A stretch of DNA of 64,000 nt, from assembly GCA_016859345.1 (NCBI GenBank), contig CM029119.1:1730109-1794108 (forward strand), written 5' to 3'. This stretch comes from Istiophorus platypterus. Its lineage: Eukaryota > Chordata > Actinopteri > Istiophoriformes > Istiophoridae. Each line of letters begins with the position of its first letter. Position 1 is the first letter of the stretch. The notes beneath the pieces were generated by a model that did no database searches, was not told the DNA's origin, and saw only the letters and a program-made list of their open reading frames with translations. Both the position numbers and the translations under genes were made by a program. Positions 1 to 10,927 of this stretch are shown here, one piece after another.

Positions 1-520
1 GAAAGAAAAAAAACAAGCAAGCACCCGACGTGTGAGAAATATTTACTGAGCTGAAGACAAAAGTCAAATGAGTTATTATTACGTTTAATCGGTCAAAAGA
101 TAGTCACACACTTAACTCTAAATATTTTCGATCCCAAAGTTTAATAAAATGTAAAATATGTACGGCTGAACTCTGGGAAATATGAATACACGTGTACACT
201 AAACATATATCAGTCTAATGTGAGAGCGGGAACCATAAACATGGCGTTATTAACATTGATATAAACAATGTTCATTATATATGACAGGATCGGTCTGATA
301 TCTCACAGTGTGTACATCACTTTCTAACTCCTCTTCTTTATAAAGCTATGGTTTCCCGTGTCAATATTTAATTGTGAGAAGCAATTATTACCGCTTCTGA
401 CTGTGTATATGCTCATCGGCTTCTTGCTTTCAGTTATTATTTATTTAGGTTTATCGGTACGTTTTATTCTGTTATTTTAATCCTTTCATTTTATTAAAAA
501 TAACAATAACAATAATGATG

Positions 521-593
<73 letters not shown>

Positions 594-1046
594 CATCATC
601 AGCTAAATCGCAGTCAAATTCCATGTGATCCGGCTACATCCAAAAGTGCCAAATTTATTTTTATGACAAAAATAGTTTGTTAGATATCAGCAAACAGAGC
701 ATTTATCTGCACTTTATTGATTATTAAATGGAGTATCACATTTTAAGGCGAAGGCCTCTAGACTGAAGAGCGTTTATCATCTAAAACCACAGAGAAACGG
801 GTCTGTGAGCCTAATATTCATTTAAAGTGGTCGACATAACAAAGGAACAAACAAATACAGCAGATTATGATGTTTTATATACAGTTTCAAAAAGAGATAA
901 GAGTCGTGAGGAGGAGACTCCTCTAATAATCCGAACATTACGCCGGGAACTAATGTTTCATCATGAAAGAAAGGCGAAGGTGTCAGGTCTTCATCATCCA
1001 GCTCTGAAAGTCCGACTGGATCCGGGACCAGTGTGGAGCCTGCGCT
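1..1046 (-). other. Presumed hhex 3' UTR and downstream flank
   Basis: This AT-rich stretch lies directly downstream of the hhex stop codon (1047-1049, minus strand). I see no convincing coding exon on either strand. Possible polyadenylation signals on the minus strand (TTTATT on the plus strand) lie at 713-718 and 654-659. An (ATA)n microsatellite occupies 523-592. The 3' end of the transcript cannot be fixed from sequence alone. Confidence 0.5.
523..592. repeat. (ATA)n microsatellite
   Basis: About 23 uninterrupted ATA units downstream of hhex, followed by a short run of ATC units. Confidence 0.95.
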
Positions 1047-4000
1047 TCAGAACTGCGGGTTCCGTGTGAACTCGTCGTCGTCGTCCTCTATATCCAGCTC
1101 CTGGTCTGTGTCGTCGGACACGTCCGAGTCCAGGTCCGTGTGGGCCTGCTGCGGGGACACGGAGCTCATGCAGTGGCCCGCCTGCGCCTGCGCCTGCGCC
1201 AGCTCCGAGGCAAGGACTGCGTGTCTCTGCTCCGGCTTCTGGATTCCGGTGGTCTCGGTCGTCTCGTTGCCTTTATTACTCCGCCCTGCGGAGGAGTCGT
1301 CGTCCATATCCCTCTTCCCTCCCTGAGGATTCTCCTGGTGAGGATAGAGAAGTTGCATTTTAGGCCAATGACTGTATCACGGATTTGAGCAGAGGAATAA
1401 GCAGCTCTGACCACATGACGTCATTTCGCGTCTCCTCACTGCACATTTTTTTATTTTTTGCGTCATTTACCGCCGTCCCGCGCACGGGGGCTCGTCACAA
1501 GAACATACTGTGACATTTGTCCGAATTTCTCACCTGTTTCAGTCGTCGCCACTTTGCCCGTCGGTTCTGGAACCAGGTTTTAACCTGAAAGACAGCATGA
1601 AAATGAAGGGCTGAGGCTCCTCTGTGAGTTGGCGCTGGGCTACTACCGCTTCACCATTACACCTTCTCATAATGAGTACTGAACCAAATACAGTAGAGCA
1701 ACAAGCAGGTGAAAGCGGCTCCGTGTGCTTTAGTTCACAGAATTTCATTTAGGATGAACTTTCCTTACTGTTCAAAAAAAAGTCCAGGTCTGGTTCTGAG
1801 CTGAAAGTTGCTCTACACGAAATTATCTGGACTTAACGATCAGTTCTGTCCAAAATAATGAAACCACATTGTTCAGACAGATTTCAGGAGTGAAACTTGT
1901 CCGCGAAGCCCGGCTTTCTTCTAAAGGTGAGACAGTATTTAGTCGTGTGACTTCAGGTCACCCACACTAACCCTGTGACACTTCCCATCCAGGATGGAAG
2001 CGCATCGGCTCAGACCGGAGGACCTGCTCCTCTCACCGCGGAGGGGCCGCTGATTTCACGTCTTTTCATTGTGAACATTAGTGTGAGTGAAGCCACAGAC
2101 GTAATGCAGATATCCAGCTGATGCTTTAGCAGCTTTTATACAAGATGGAAGAACCACAGGGTGGTGACGTCACTCTGGGAGGAAACTAATGTCATTTTGC
2201 TTTGAGTCAAGGTAAAAAGAAAATCATTACATCTCCTCAGTCAAAACGCGCTGGATAATTTGGCTCGTGGCATTAATGTAGGCATAATGTGAACATTATA
2301 GACGACCCATATAGTCTCTCAGGTGATGAGTGACCAGCGGGGGCCTACACCGTAGCCAAGGCCGGTCCCTCACACAGACTGGACCAGTCTCTTACCTGTC
2401 TCTCGCTGAGCTGCAGCATCTTGGCCAGTCGTTTCCTCTCCGGGGGAGACAGGTACTTCTGGGTCTCAAACTTCTTCTCGAGCTCGATGGTCTGGTCGTT
2501 AGAGAACCGGACCTGGCCCCCTTTTCTTTTATGTAACGGCCGCTGGATGAAGGGGGTCCACAGCAGAGGCTTCCCTATAGAGGCGGGTGACAGGCGGAAA
2601 AGTCATTTAAAATACCCATAAAGACACATAACACCCGAGGACGACCACTGTCACTTCTGACCGGTGAATGGCTTTGGACATGACATTTTATTTTTATGAC
2701 AAACTTTTTATCAATTAGTCCATAAAATCTTAAGATTGGGAAAGGTTCAAGACAAGTGAGCAAATTCCACCGCCGAGGAAAACCGTGAGAGCCACTCGAA
2801 GGCCCCAGAAAAAGCTGTTCAGTGGACCTTAAGATCGAGTCAACTCTTTAGTTGTTCAAAACATTCACGCAGAGCAGAATAACATCTGAATTGAAAAGTA
2901 AGAAAATCCGTTCGAAAAAATAATGAAGTGGGGGGGGGTGAAAAAGAAAGAGCCTGCGGGGACTGTAAACCCCTGGAGAACAGCCACATCTGTAATACAG
3001 CGGCAGCCTCCCTGACACGGCCCCTGTCTGTTCGGGCGTCGCTCACAGTAAAGTCTCAGTCTAAACGCTTGATCGATGCGCGTCGTCGAAATCCGCCCGG
3101 CCTCCATGTTGTTCGACGTGACTGTGGAGAACACTGATTGAGGGAAAGGACGCGGCGGTGCAATCAGAGTGTTTTGGTCTTGTCTTGTTTCCTCTCCAGC
3201 TAATGGCCGGGGACCAACAATAGCAGCGGCTGCGGCCGCCCCCCGGCCTGCTGCAGTCTGTCTTTTAAGGAAGGTCGTGACGGAGTGAAAACTATGGCCA
3301 AATATCCGCTTCATGTGCTTCCTGCTTTGTGGTGTGATTATAGGCGATGGCATCCAGCGACAGACTGAAACTGCTGTCGAAGGCCCTCTGACTGCTGCTG
3401 CTTCCCGGAGGAAGTCAGCTCACTAGGCCCACCAGATGTGTCTCACAACAAAATGTCATCAAAGGAAAGATTAAGTAAAACAGAGCTTAGTTTTTAGTAG
3501 AATTGTCCAGGGCTTATGATATTATTTCCGAAGTTATTCGCATTTCTATAAACAGCTCAACGGCTCCTGCAATGACACAAAATAATAAGAGGCCACAGCA
3601 AAGCGAAATCATTTCATCACTAACCTCCATTATTAAGCTGTTAACACGAAGTGTTCTCAGGCCCTTTCCAGCGGACATTTAGTGTCCAGCCGGTCCAGGG
3701 TGGTTCTGGGTCTGAAGAGGAGCAGGAGGCCGCAGCTCCCTCAGTTAAATCTCTCTTATTATCTGTTTAATCACGGAGGTTCGTCGTCCGTCTTAATAGC
3801 GCTGGACAAACCCATGTATTCTCTAAGCATATATATATACACACACACACAATGATAATAGTTAGGTATTGTATTTCTGTTAAAGCTAAACGGAACAGCC
3901 CCAACTGTGATGTAGTTTAATACAATAACAATACAATACATAAAGTAATTAAAAACAGAAGAGAGAATGTGACTAAACACCAATGATTACACACATAGAG

Positions 4001-4916
4001 TTGACAACATGGAGGATTATACCTGTCAGCTATTGTTAAATTTTTCTTTTCTCAGCTTCTGATCGCGTCCCGAGGTTTGTTTTTATTCAACGCGAGTCCC
4101 ATACGTCAACTCGAGCCTTCCATTTCTTTTATTCATTTATTTGTTTATTTATTTATTTATTTATTTATTTATTTTGTTATTGTTGCCTATTTTCAGCTCT
4201 TGTGATTGCAACCCGCTCCTTTCTCTAACGTCCCACCAGGCCCGACGCGCTGCTCTGTTTGCTTTATTTTCTTCTCGCCGCCCACCATAAAGAAAGTCAG
4301 CCACATCCTCGCTGGCCAGGCAGAGGAAGTGTGACAATATGTGAAAAACGGATCCCGGGCTATCAGAGGCCGAGTGTTTCCTGAATATGTCTGTATTGAG
4401 GATGTCGATAAAATAATCAGCAGCGTGCAGCGGGCTCCCGAGGAAGCGGCTGACCGGGGGGAGCCAGGAAAACATTTAACAGCTTCTGAAACCAGATTTA
4501 CTCCTATCGACAGGCTCACGGCTTCCGCTATGAACGGAAAAAGCCCGGCTGGTTGAGCGCAGCAGAGGCAGGCGGGCCGCTCCTCGCACCAAACATGAGA
4601 AGCCCACAAACACACACTAAACTCTAAACTCTAACACAGCTCAACACAGCCTCAGGCCTGAAGCCTGACTCCCTTACATTAGACAGCTCCTTTTAACCAC
4701 TGCGTCAGCTTGAAATATTTCTAGTTTGTTCTCTTCTTAAAAATTCAACTTGACGCATGTGGCGTCTTTGAAATCTTTAGGATGATGAGCAAAATTTTGA
4801 AAAACGCATAAGTGGGTTTGATATGTGCGTAATGACGGATCATCTGGGATCCCAGTTCAGTCCCAGAAGAGCGAGAACCGCACTTACAGTGTCTGTCTTT
4901 AGACGAGTACACTCAT

Positions 4917-4950
<34 letters not shown>

Positions 4951-6201
4951 CAGTGAAATAACAAGTGATTTAGAGCTCAGATATGTTTTAGTCACCGGCT
5001 GACTTGTTCCTCTGATGTTTCAGAACAATGGGAGTCAGGAAAACGAGTCAAGGTTGCCATGCCCCCCCCCCGCCCCCGCCCCTCACCACCACGAGTAGAC
5101 TGAGTGGAATGGATAAGCCTGCTGCTATTGTGGCCCCAAATATGTCTCTTACAATATTACAATAACAATGTGACTCATATGAGCGTGGTCAGGCATCATG
5201 AAGAAATGTTCTTTAGGACTGGGATGAGCTGAGGACTACAGAAATAAACTCTGTCTCTTGCTCTGAAATCTGTTTATGTAGCTACATGGAAGTGTAGACT
5301 GTCTTGAGTTCGATATGCATGCATGACCAAGCGTGATATACATATGCAAAAATGGTTTCGCTGGCACTGAAACGAAGCTTGCGAAGATAAAAAGTTTTCA
5401 TGCACAGATTAAAAGTGTTTTTTTAGGCCACATCATCCAAGCAAGCTCGGCTTTTTTCTTTTACACTGAAATGGGATAACTTTAATAATAATAAAACGAG
5501 AGAAAAAAAAAAGTCGTCTGCTGCATGATTAAATGACATATGAAAACTAAGCACGTAGGAAAAAAACAAGATGTGTCATGTAGCATAATTGTACAAGCAC
5601 AACTGAGATCGACAATACTGTCCTAGACTTGTGGAACTGAGGTGAATTGGTATTTTTCCACACATGGGAAGAGAGGATATGGCTGTAGGTTGTCCTGGAT
5701 GACTCTGATATCTACATTCACTGTAAAGGAGATAAATCTATCTATCCCACAAGAAGTCACTTTAAAGTTATTCAAGTTTTACGCACTCCAGTTGCCCAAC
5801 TCACCAAGAGGGTCGCGCCTCAGAAGTGCCTGTGCGTACTCCCCCATGGAGCGGTGGTGCTGGTGGTGGAACGGGTAGATGGGGCCAGCGAAAGTGCCGG
5901 CAGAGGCATATGTCGCCGTCAATGTCGCGGCGGCGTGGTGCGATAGCGCCGGGTGGATCGGTGTGGGTTCGTAAATTGGCGTCCGGTACGGCGAGATAAG
6001 ACTCGTGAAGGAAGAGTTGGGCGATGCGAGGGTCGGTGTGGGGATAACCGGCGTGGAGCAGGAGGAGGATGAAGAGGCGGAGGAGGAAGAAGAGGAGGGA
6101 GAGAAGGTGTTGGAGGCAGTCCTCCCCAGAATGTCCTCGATGTAGAAGGGGGTCGGGTGAGCCGGCTGGATGGGAGTGGGTGCGTAAAGCGGGACGCTCA
6201 T
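1047..6201 (-). CDS. hhex: Hematopoietically expressed homeobox transcription factor (Hhex/PRH)
   Basis: Four coding exons on the minus strand: 6201-5805, 2574-2396, 1584-1534 and 1334-1047. All junctions are GT-AG and in frame, giving 304 aa plus stop. The N terminus carries the Eh1-like Groucho/TLE-binding motif FYIEDILG (residues 19-26) in a Pro-rich repression domain, followed by a Ser-rich stretch (about 34-48) and the family motifs SPYRTPIYEPTPIHPA and DPLGKPLLW. The homeodomain (about 150-209) is split between exons 2 and 3 and ends in helix 3 VKTWFQNRRAKWRRLKQ. The acidic C terminus (DLDSDVSDDTDQELDIE) is typical of HHEX. The family acts as a nuclear repressor in endoderm, liver, blood and endothelial development. 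The first ATG gives MSVPLYAPTP, without the roughly 15 residues that precede this point in mammals. I am very sure of the identity; the start codon is less certain because no transcript is available. Confidence 0.96.
2575..5804 (-). other. hhex intron 1, candidate regulatory DNA
   Basis: This 3.2-kb intron separates hhex exons 1 and 2. It contains a (TTTA)n run near 4131-4176, a (CA)n run at 4919-4948 and a C-rich run near 5064-5083. The sub-regions around 3000-3420 and 4190-4600 are high-complexity, more G+C-rich than their surroundings and free of recognisable repeats. They contain GATA-type motifs such as ctatcag and tatcgat. Mammalian HHEX introns are known to hold enhancers. Conservation is my inference and is untested here. 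Confidence 0.35.
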
Positions 6202-6640
6202 GGTGCTATCTGCCGCCGCTGAGCGCTTTAAGTGAATTAACGGCTAGTTGCGTCCCTCCCTTGTCTCCACACAGCCTTCCTCTTTAGCGACAGTCCCTTA
6301 CAACAAGTTTTTACATACCACCGACCATCCACTGCAACTTTCAGCGCAAACTTCTGCCTGCTGGCTGCCCTGTGGGAACCACAGCGAGTCCTTCGGGGTT
6401 GTGGTGGAGACCGTTAGAGTGTTTTGGTGTCCATCTGGCTGCGGTGGTGAACAAGCTGGTACTTGATCCAACTGTTGGGGCTGTTATCTGGCTGCAGGCG
6501 GAGTAGGGAGGAGATAAGTGGACGGCCAACTTCCTGCAGGTGGCCAGCGGCCATCTCTGATTGGCTTAGGCGCAGCTCCAATCGAGCCGGAGTGATCAGA
6601 TGACAGGAGAGAAGAGATTATAGCGTTTCAGCAGAATCAG
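6202..6640 (-). promoter_or_regulatory. Probable hhex promoter region
   Basis: This segment lies immediately upstream of the hhex start codon on the minus strand. It is more G+C-rich than the distal flank. On the minus strand it has a CCAAT box near 6555-6565 (plus strand ctgattggct) and an inverted CCAAT near 6577-6583. GATA-like sites occur near 6484 (ttatct) and 6512 (gataag). I see no clear TATA box close to the start codon. The transcription start was not determined. Confidence 0.4.
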
Positions 6641-7666
6641 TTCACGACTGCTACTGAGAGACAGCAAATTATTGGATGAGGGAGATTTAAAAAAATGAAA
6701 TTATAAAGAGATGTGAAGTTGGCTTCGCTGTTTTTACAAGTTTAAAATAGATGTGTAGCCACATAAATCATATAGAAATAATGGGTTCACCATGAATTAG
6801 TCTTCAGACTGTTCTTTTGAGCTTTGTTTTTTTACAATATCTTTCATGCAACTTAAAAAAGACGGTTCAACAAGTTTTCAGGTGACTGTGCTTCAGTGGC
6901 AGAAGTGAAAGCAACATTGCAATAGAAACACTTAATTACAAGTAGAAGCCCTCTTATTTGAGTGTTAAACTTAAACGTGTCATCAGAAAATGTGATTAAG
7001 GGTCATATATATTTGGATTATTGCCCTTGAGGCGTTAATATGCAAGCAGCATTTTAATTGCTCAAATTAAGGGGGGTGGGGGGGTCGGTTGAGCAGATCC
7101 TGTATCAATGCATCGGTTTCATACGTTTTATAAGTAAACTCTTAAACTGCAAATAAACAGCAACAATCTGTCAGATAAATATATTAGAGAAACAGTAGCA
7201 GGATTTGGAAACTGTCGCACAAACTTCCCATCCCTGGTAATAACATGCATAAATAACATGACATACGGCATACTGTAAATACACGGTAATTGTAAAGTAA
7301 TCATGCATTACTGTATTTTATCATTTCAATATAACTTTATGTTGATATCAAAGGCGTTTTTAATCTTTCTCCTTCTTTTGTTTACCTACATTCATGTATG
7401 TTATCTGTATCTGTTACTCTGCGCCTTCTAACCCTTGGACAGATTATGAGCTACTTCCCCCACCCCCACCACCATCATCTGGGTCGTTTTGCATCTTTCT
7501 CCCTGGTACCTTCAGTTTGCTCTCGAGTTGTGTAGTTGGTTCAAACTATTTAGTTCATGCTGGAGATGAAATCCTCTTCAGCGCTTTCGGTCACAGTGAA
7601 TTCTCAGCTGCACCCTTCACAGATATATAAGTAATGTACAAGACATTGTTTAAAATCATTAGAGAA

Positions 7667-7695
7667 AACCTGACACAGGTTCTATGTGTCAGGTT
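7667..7695. repeat. Short perfect hairpin
   Basis: The arms aacctgacaca (7667-7677) and tgtgtcaggtt (7685-7695) are exact reverse complements around a 7-nt loop. The direct repeat aggttctat overlaps the loop and right arm. No function is assigned. Confidence 0.85.
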
Positions 7696-10600
7696 CTATA
7701 GCAGAGCTATTCTGCCGCAGCTGTATTAGGCATCCGTGTAAGAACACATTCAATATTAAGGGGTGAGATTTAATAAAATATGACTGGAAATATGACATCT
7801 GTATTTTTGACTGAGCTACTTGACTTTTTAATGGGTAATGCTATTAACACAAAAGTTGGACATTCATTCTCATTCACATCCTCCCTGCAACATACCTGGA
7901 CTGACATGAAGCATACACATTTCGTATTTTGCACCTTATACTTCCTATCTATTTACATGAAGTGGCCTTTTACTGGCGCACCGTTTGGCACTAATTAAAT
8001 GTCTAGATCAAATATGAACTGACATTTCCTATCTGGATTTCATTATGAACCGTGACCACTTCAGCATCAGTGTCTGCTGGACCTGGCTTCATACTATAGA
8101 GAGACCCGTCTATCCTCCCTCACGCCTTCACGATTCTCTCTTTCTCGCTGGGAAAATACCGAATCCTCTACTTCCTTTTTATTGGCCTACGGGAATTTCA
8201 CATTTAATTTAAAATACTTGAATAGATCTGTACCATACCCGCCACGTGTAAGTTTAGACTGTAAACATGAAAAACGTCCAGACCCTGACCAGTGTCCTCC
8301 TGGTTTTATAAACGTGTGTTAAATGGGTCTTTGACTAATCAAACAGTTTGGAGTCTTATCTGACAATGTACAGGTTAACGGCAATCCACATCTAACCGCT
8401 GCACCTGAATGGCGAGTGATTAACTCATGATTTGAATGTTTGGAGTTTTCCCGTGAAATCCATCTATCAGCGCGCTGAGGTGATATACTTATGATAAAGT
8501 CTATAAATGCAAATCGCTATAATTGTTCATTGAGAGCACGTTTTTCCCCTCACACACGTTTCCGCCAAGCGTTAAACAATAACCGATACATTCTGCTGCA
8601 GAGCTACGGCACGGACAGAGAAGCCGCCTCTCTCCTTCTCCCGGACCCAGCTGCAGCTTTTATGGTCACCTAGATGTTTTATTACCAGGCGAGTCCATGA
8701 ATGACTCGGCCTCGAGTCACGCTCCAGTGTTGGGCGGGAGCCTGTCGCTTCCCGCTGATAAATGTGCGCACAAACAGAACCCGAGGCTTCGATTTTCTGA
8801 TGCGTCTTTGAAGCGCGCACCGCTGACTGCCAACTTTCTAACGGCTGTAATTTAGATAAAGCGGAGTCCGAGAGCAAACAGGGATACGAGCAGCCTTGAA
8901 GACATGAAAGAAGTCATCAAGCGGCTAATATTTGGACCGAGACAATGATTAGAGCTCATTGATCCGGCCAGCTTCCCGTGGCGTCAGACTCCTGTCCAGG
9001 AACGATTGATAACTTCACAGCAGAGGCTGCTGCTCCCCGGCAGCTGGCGCCATTCATCCTAACATAAACAACCGAGAGGAGTCAGACTCAGCTTCTGACC
9101 GTCACAACTCTATGTCATGTATTCATCAGAACAATGGGAGAAAGGTGGTCACATTTCGGACTTCCAATCCAAACACTGGCATTTACCACTAACTCCAAAT
9201 CATAACAGAAGTCAACAAGACGACTGGTTTCATTTTCTAAATAGCAATTATGAGACAAGTGGAAATTGAGACATTTAAAGCGCCTGTAAAGCCAAAGCGC
9301 ACCTCTTAACACTATGGCCTTTAAAAATGGCAAACTTTGCCACATTCAGAGCAGGTTTGATCCGTTTTACCCTACAAAGGACATCTGGACTCAGCACCCG
9401 GACAAACGAGATGTGCGTGTTTTCCCCGACCTCCAAGAGGGCAGGACACATGAATCTGTGATCCTTTTCTTCACGGAGTCCGGTCACGTCACGCAACTTT
9501 CAGTAAGCCAGACTCTTGAAACGCCTCCTTGGGTGAGCAGGGCCTTCAAGTCCCAGTGACTCCATGAACCCGACCAGGCTTTTTCACAGCAGACCCTCTG
9601 ACCTGACGTAGCAGGAAAGGCACACGAGGAAATGATAACCGTAACAATGGCTCAGTTCCACCAAGTGTCCCACTAAGTCATGTCACTTTGTAAGCAGGCA
9701 CAACACCAACAGCATGGGAATGGCGCACATACATGGAACCCACCTGTTCCAGTTTAAACCTGAGCTTTTCGCGGTCTGACCTGTTAAAATGTCCCCGGAG
9801 AGACACAAAGACAAAATTCTATTAAAGACTATTAGTCCATTCAGAATTAAGCCACAGTGTGCACTTATACTGATTGGCTTAAATTAGTTGATCTATTTCA
9901 AACCGTTTTTGGCCGCCTTTCGTTTAAGCAGAGTAATAGGCACGGAAAAAACAACCAAAAACACAAAACAAAAAGGAAACAAAGAACAGAAAAATAAGAA
10001 GTTGAATTCAAGATATTTACGAGATGTCTTACTGGAATGACAGTGAAACGGTCACCAGGCTGTAATCACAGCTAGAAACTATCACAGTCAGAAGACAGAA
10101 AACGCACTCAGTACGCAGACCACCGCCAAGGCCAAGTCAAAAACCATATACCAGACTTCAGAGGAAAATGATCCAAATTCATGGTAACAGGTTCTTCCCT
10201 GGTCCAGGTTCATCCTTCCACCCAGTTCAGTGAAAACCGGTTCAGTACTTTTTGCGTAATCTTGCTGGCAAATAACCAACAAACAGATACAGGTGAAGAC
10301 AGAATCTCTTCAAGATCTTAAAGATTCCTCACAATTGTGGCTAACAGAAATTCTGTCTTAAAAAAGAAATACAGAGTTATATTTTCAAATATTTTTCTCC
10401 AACTTTTGTTTAATATACCCTGTCAGTCTGTCCATGTTAAGATTTTTTAAATCTCCAGAACTGAAAACTGCAGCATACATTATCAAGCAGTCTTCTCTAA
10501 CATATTTCAATCTTTCTAATTTTCATATAGCAGGTACTGTTTTTATTTTTTTATTAAACAAATCTATAATAAGTTGGCTATGGACACACGAGACAGGCTG

Positions 10601-10792
10601 GGGATGGAACAGGATTGCAAATTTCAAATACAGAATTATTTACAAATTGAATTAACCTTAATTGCAGCTGAGACGAGACAAGACGGAAACCACATTACGT
10701 GGACTCAAAATCGCCAGTTCAGTGTAAAATGCTGACGCTGGGCCGGTGAGTTGGAAAGAGGAGGTTTTGACAATTGTCTCCTTTTGCCTTTC

Positions 10793-10798
10793 TTTATT
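10793..10798 (-). other. Candidate polyadenylation signal of trub1
   Basis: The minus strand reads AATAAA about 130 bases downstream of the trub1 stop codon, a plausible distance for a short 3' UTR. No downstream element was confirmed. Confidence 0.45.
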
Positions 10799-10927
10799 TT
10801 GCCAACAAATGAACCTTGGAATGTCAAGGAGAAAAAGACACACTGAAACCAAATATTCTCTTCAATGAAAAGCCAAGCAAGAGTCATCACTGAAAGTGAA
10901 AAGCTGGGGTTTCTGTCCGTTTGAGGC

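Larger units (their letters stand above)
6641..10927. other. Intergenic region between hhex and trub1
   Basis: This interval separates the hhex promoter from the trub1 stop codon. I find no reading frame with family-like sequence or splice structure on either strand. A perfect 11-bp-arm hairpin lies at 7667-7695. The stretch at about 8540-9080 is high-complexity, non-repetitive and relatively G+C-rich, so it could be a distal hhex element. The right end (about 10700-10927) is probably the trub1 3' UTR, with a minus-strand AATAAA at 10793-10798. Confidence 0.45.

Noticed and set aside
1033..1388. Plus-strand open frames over the hhex last exon
   Set aside because: Shadow frames of the G+C-rich hhex exon; the minus strand carries the conserved protein.
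2865..3353. 162-codon minus-strand frame in hhex intron 1
   Set aside because: No recognisable motifs, low complexity in places, and no splice or start support.
9314..9559. 81-codon plus-strand frame between hhex and trub1
   Set aside because: No family resemblance; an overlapping antisense frame is equally open.
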